Assembly (NCBI GenBank): GCA_000695325.1
Contig: AVPN01001449.1
Coordinates: forward strand, 1 to 22,548
Direction of reading: 5' to 3'
Source: Pleurobrachia bachei
Lineage: Eukaryota; Ctenophora; Tentaculata; Cydippida; Pleurobrachiidae
Length of the DNA: 22,548 nt
This document shows, one piece after another, positions 19,681-22,548 of the stretch; position 1 is the stretch's first letter; each line of letters begins with the position of its first letter. A program made the translations under genes and the position numbers. Below the pieces are notes generated by a model. That model was given only the letters and a program-made list of their open reading frames with translations. It was not told the origin of the DNA and ran no database searches.

Positions 19681-19736
19681 ATTTCAGTCATTCTTCATCA
19701 CTTCAAATCTCTGTTCATGTGCTAATATAACAGGAG

Positions 19737-19945
19737 GTGTGAGTTGACAAGGTGTCAAACGGGGGGAGTTTCATTTTGGGAGAATTCAGAAAATTGAAGG
19801 AACTGGGGGAAATTGATCTTCTAGCAAACAAAATATTTCTCTCTCAGTTCCTTTGGTGGAAGGTAACGGTAACGTTGTTTCCCGGCTCTACTACACCCTG
19901 AAATGAAGGAGCAGGTTAGTAGAACCAGAACTATCTTTAAAAAAC
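19737..19945 (-). pseudogene. Decayed copy of the last exon and 3' flank of the right-hand gene
   Basis: The start of this segment in gene direction (about 19945-19858) matches the acceptor and first about 40 nt of the terminal exon 21963-22121 (VVEPGNNVTVTF is still readable). An internal deletion then removes most of the exon. Further left, GGAACTGGG.AAA..GATC and GTGAGTTGACAAGGTGTC match 21860-21880 and 21507-21524. It lies just upstream of the dynein start codon and is probably its 5' flank or 5' UTR. Confidence 0.75.
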
Positions 19946-20380
19946 ACCCTAGAATAAATATTTATTATTCGATCTACGCAGGTGGGTGTGGTAGGACAAA
20001 CCATTGGTCATTAACTTTGTGTACCGCTCAGCGATAAAAGGATCATTGGTCCTCAGCATTATATTCGAGTAATAAAAACCCCTCGCTCCCTCTCTCGCCC
20101 ACTATTCCCACTCCATCCCCATCTATCATTGAGAGCTGAGAGGGCTAGAATAAATATTTATTAGGATGCATCATTCCATGATAAAATAATCATTGGTCCG
20201 CAGCATTATATTGGAGCAGACGGTAGTAAAAACCCCTCTCTCGATCTCTCTCGCTCCATATTTCCACTATAATATGCATACGCGTTTTAACCATCACCTG
20301 TCAGAGCATTGGCCTGACCCACTTCTCGCTTCTCGGAGCGCGCGAGAACTGTGGTCAGAGCATTGGCCTGACAGACCATC
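19946..20380. repeat. Tandem duplicate in the intergenic region, plus 18-bp direct repeats
   Basis: About 19951-20105 and 20147-20260 are diverged tandem copies (TAGAATAAATATTTATTA, then CATTGGTCC.CAGCATTATATT and TAAAAACCCCTC), offset about 150-196 bp because of an indel. Further right TCAGAGCATTGGCCTGAC occurs twice (about 20298 and 20353), flanking a short inverted repeat (TTCTCG/CGAGAA). No gene is supported here. Confidence 0.6.
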
Positions 20381-20483
20381 ACCATACCTCATGATCTCTG
20401 GAGCTAGTCAGTGAGAATATGAGAGCATCATATGGGCCACAAGGCGACATATTTTGATGAGGAATCCTTAGTCCCTGCTCCTG

Positions 20484-20490
20484 CATAAAA
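20484..20490 (+). promoter_or_regulatory. Possible TATA box of the crystallin gene
   Basis: CATAAAA lies 36 bp before the ATG of the secreted crystallin. The spacing would leave only a very short 5' UTR, so the assignment is tentative. Confidence 0.25.
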
Positions 20491-20525
20491 CGAACCATCC
20501 CACTCGGATTCAACACCCACTCAAA

Positions 20526-20891
20526 ATGTTTATTATTCTCTTTGCAACTCTCCTCGTGGTGGCCCATGGCGGCGATTGCAGTAATGGGAACAAGCTTTCT
20601 CTCTTCAAGAAGGCTGGTCAGCGGGGAATGGCTATAGTCCTGAATGATGATATACAAACACTCTCTACCACTAATTTTGACAACAAGGTCTCCTCTTACT
20701 ATGCGGAGTGTGGAAACTGGGAGTGCTACAAGAAGGACAACTACAAAGGAAAGATATTTAAAATTCCAGAAGGAGAATCGGGAGGATTTGAAGAAAATGA
20801 TGAATGGAACAATGCAATAAGCTCTTGCAGGCATGTGGAATTTAAAACTGAAAGAAGTTTTTGGGATTGGCTTTGGTCATGGTTGGGATAG
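20526..20891 (+). CDS. Small secreted beta/gamma-crystallin domain protein with Trp-rich tail
   Basis: An intronless ORF of 121 residues. Residues 1-15 (MFIILFATLLVVAHG) are a clear signal peptide. The rest forms one beta/gamma-crystallin domain of two Greek-key motifs: each has the calcium-binding N/D-x-x-S/T-S signature (NKVSS at 53-57 and NAISS at 96-100), and the second has the typical GNWECY...NYKGKIFKIPEG pattern. Cysteines at 18, 62, 67 and 101 could form disulfides. The last ten residues, FWDWLWSWLG (112-121), form a short amphipathic Trp-rich tail not usual for the family. A secreted calcium-binding or membrane-active defence role is possible but is inference. The gene sits between two decayed copies of a duplicated segment, on the strand opposite to both neighbours. 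The antisense ORF over it is a shadow. Confidence 0.82.
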   Translation: MFIILFATLLVVAHGGDCSNGNKLSLFKKAGQRGMAIVLNDDIQTLSTTNFDNKVSSYYAECGNWECYKKDNYKGKIFKIPEGESGGFEENDEWNNAISSCRHVEFKTERSFWDWLWSWLG

Positions 20892-21090
20892 GGGATTCCC
20901 TCTCCAGAGATACATCGCTTTGCGATCGTCCCTTGTGGGCCAAATGCCGTTGGCAATCCCAGGCACTTATACGATCGTAGTAGTAGTAGCAGCAGGCTGT
21001 ATGAATGAAATGTTATGTTTAACTTAAAACTTACTTTTCTCACAACAATGTGTTTTAATTTGTATTTTCACACGAGTAATTAAAGAAAGG
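20892..21090. other. 3' flank of the crystallin gene
   Basis: A short AT-rich region follows the stop codon, with a small GTA repeat (about 20977) and ATTAAAG near 21078 that could serve as a plus-strand polyadenylation signal. Nothing else is supported. Confidence 0.3.
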
Positions 21091-21470
21091 CACTCACCAG
21101 GGGCATGATGTGATGTAAGTGAGAGGGTTACAGAACGCACTATCTCCACTCTAGGCCGTCCCATAGCCATCTCGAAAGTAGAAGGCAATACTCGGTAGAG
21201 ATTCTCTCAAATCGGCCATTGTCAGTAGTGCTACCTGGGTGAGAGAGGGGGTAGAGGAACAGAGAAAGAGAGTGTGAATTAGGGACAACTGGGAAATGAG
21301 AGCTGCTCTTGGCATGCAATTATATCATGTGTGTTACCTGAGATCAATCAATAGGGTGTGGAGAAAACATACCATGTACTGACCTTCTCTTCCTCGTGGT
21401 TTTGTTGAAGATCAAACTGCTTTCATCAATTCCTATCGACTCTGTCATATTTCATTCATTCTTCATCACT
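21091..21470 (-). pseudogene. Decayed copy of dynein 5' exons
   Basis: Pieces of the dynein-like gene occur in collinear order with deletions: the exon-1 start region (ATGACAGAGTCGATAGGAAT near 21450) fused to the end of exon 3 (CACGAGGAAGAGAAG with its donor near 21385), the first two thirds of exon 4 (21153-21237), then about 35 bp of the tail exon 14857-14955 with its donor (21091-21133). The pieces do not form a reading frame. They mirror 18.8-19.7 kb and show that the 5' end of the gene was once duplicated together with its neighbour's 3' end. Confidence 0.78.
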
Positions 21471-21949
21471 TCAAATCTCTGTTCATGTGCTAATACAGGA
21501 GGGGTGTGAGTTGACAAGGTGTCAAGGTTATATTCATTATTGAGTGGTTAAAATCATGGACTTGGAGAGAGACCGTGAGAAAAAGGCATGCCCCCACAGA
21601 CCGGAGTTTCCCCAGTAACAGCGCGCAAACGGGGGTACTTTCATCTTGGGAGGGCTACCGCGCGCGACGTGAACCAATGCCCCGGGGAGAGGTGTGACAC
21701 ACATGGGACACAATCGCCATGTGCAGGATCAAATATATTGTAACTGCCAAACAGAATGTTGTTGATATATAATAAGGGTTTTTTTTTCTAATTACCAAGG
21801 ATAATGAAATCACGGTCAGAGGGGGAGGGGGGTTTTGACTCATGAACAGAAAATTGAAGGAACTGGGCAAAAATGGATCGTCTAACAAACAAAATCTCTC
21901 TCTCTCTCGTTCTTTATACAACTATAATACAACACCTATAATACACGAA
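21471..21949. other. Intergenic sequence downstream of the right-hand gene
   Basis: It contains patches shared with 19.6-19.9 kb (for example 21480-21524 and 21845-21885), separated by unique insertions of roughly 100 and 180 bp that copy 1 lacks. A CG-rich patch lies near 21655-21668. No coding region is supported. Confidence 0.45.
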
Positions 21950-21955
21950 TTTATT
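21950..21955 (-). terminator. Polyadenylation signal AATAAA of the right-hand gene
   Basis: AATAAA on the minus strand lies seven bases after the TGA stop at 21963-21965. The close spacing is compatible with a very short 3' UTR. Confidence 0.5.
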
Positions 21956-21962
21956 CAAGTAT

Positions 21963-22548
21963 TCAACTGATGATTTGAGCGACAAACTTAACCCTATACT
22001 GTTCTATAGTCTCCCCTTTGAGGGTTAGAAGGGTGTTAAATTGGACCTGTGTTTCCGTCAGCTCCTTTGGAGCTGTAAACTGGAAGGTAACGGTAACGTT
22101 GTTTCCTGGCTCTACCACACCCTGAAATGAAGGAACAGGTTAGTAGAACCAGAATAATCTTCAAGAAGCACCGAATTTGAACAAGTTGAGCGGTAACACT
22201 GTACCTTGGGAGGGGTGACTACAAGAGCCTTCACTAGAGGTCCATAGTCAGCCTTTAGAGGATCCAATACATAATCACCCGTTAGCTGAAAGAGTCGTAA
22301 TATTGGCAAACTAGTTTAAAATCAAAACCAATACATATTGGCTCAGAAAGAGGTCTCCACTAAATATAATGAATCTCTGATTGTTGCCTCACCTTGGCTC
22401 CCTTGTTGTCAGGTTTTACTACCCGACAGTTCCCTATCTCCAACGTCTCGGTGACAGTGACACCCAGGCCAGGGCAGCTGAAAAACACCCAAATATCACC
22501 CGTTACATCATCACCTCCATCACCATCCTTTTCACCCAGAGGGGTGTC
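21963..22548 (-). CDS. C-terminal exons of an unrecognised protein (beta-sandwich-like end)
   Basis: Three exons in consistent phase 0: 22393-22548 (cut by the window edge), 22205-22285 and 21963-22121, ending in TGA. They encode 131 residues. The first exon holds an acidic Gly/Asp stretch (EKDGDGGDD) then DIWVFFSCPGLGVTVTETLE; the second LTGDYVLDPLKADYGPLVK; the last GVVEPGNNVTVTFQFTAPKE and a VQFNTLLTLKGETIEQYRVK segment. Alternating hydrophobic strands with Pro/Gly turns suggest an immunoglobulin-like or ASH-type beta sandwich as found at the ends of several ciliary and trafficking proteins, but I do not recognise the family. It lies about 2.3 kb upstream of the dynein start, on the same strand. 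Its last exon was duplicated and lost at 19.74-19.95 kb. Confidence 0.7.

Noticed and set aside
19858-19900. X-box-like GTTACC direct repeats as a dynein promoter element
   Set aside because: They are half sites in direct order and derive from the coding sequence of the decayed last-exon copy (NVTVTF).
20379-20834. 151-residue minus-strand ORF over the crystallin gene
   Set aside because: It is antisense to a plus-strand ORF with a signal peptide and recognisable crystallin motifs, and shows no family features.

Overview
The window looks like nuclear DNA of an animal with a compact genome. It has many short exons with GT-AG introns of mostly 60-250 bp, axonemal-type dynein sequence, a single-exon rhodopsin-like receptor and a secreted beta/gamma-crystallin. 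A sponge or other early-branching metazoan would fit, but nothing here proves it. I saw no bacterial operon, CRISPR array, tRNA, rRNA, or recognisable retroelement or DNA transposon.

About 19.7 kb of the window is one minus-strand gene, starting at 19680 and running off the left edge. It encodes a divergent dynein heavy chain, read here across about 58 phase-consistent exons and roughly 2,485 residues: a unique N-terminal stretch (19680-18468), the tail (18327-13063), the linker (10042-8052), AAA1 (7878-6138), AAA2 (6050-3945) and AAA3 into the start of AAA4 (2275-1). AAA1 has lost its Walker B acids and the Thr of its P-loop, and AAA2 has a Phe where the P-loop Lys should be. AAA3 keeps a plausible ATP site. 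This argues against a standard motor and for a DNHD1-like or regulatory dynein; that name is inference. Its longest intron (about 3 kb, 10043-13062) carries an oppositely oriented GPCR gene plus a decayed 3' fragment of a second copy. Another intron holds three 36-bp repeats, each with an X-box (RFX) motif.

The right end holds the 3' end of an unrecognised minus-strand gene (22548-21963). Between it and the dynein start lies a duplicated intergenic segment whose two copies decayed reciprocally, with a small secreted beta/gamma-crystallin gene between them.

The strangest signal is not a gene. Inside the dynein gene a 1,559-bp multi-exon segment is tandemly repeated (1386-2944 and 2945-4502). 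Three blocks of exactly 50 bp in the second copy are the plain complement, not the reverse complement, of the first copy. A fourth such block is inferred at about 5701-5751, where reading it that way restores a 39-codon AAA2 P-loop exon. I know no DNA process that makes this, so I read it as corrupted or altered sequence, and the dynein model across it should be treated accordingly.
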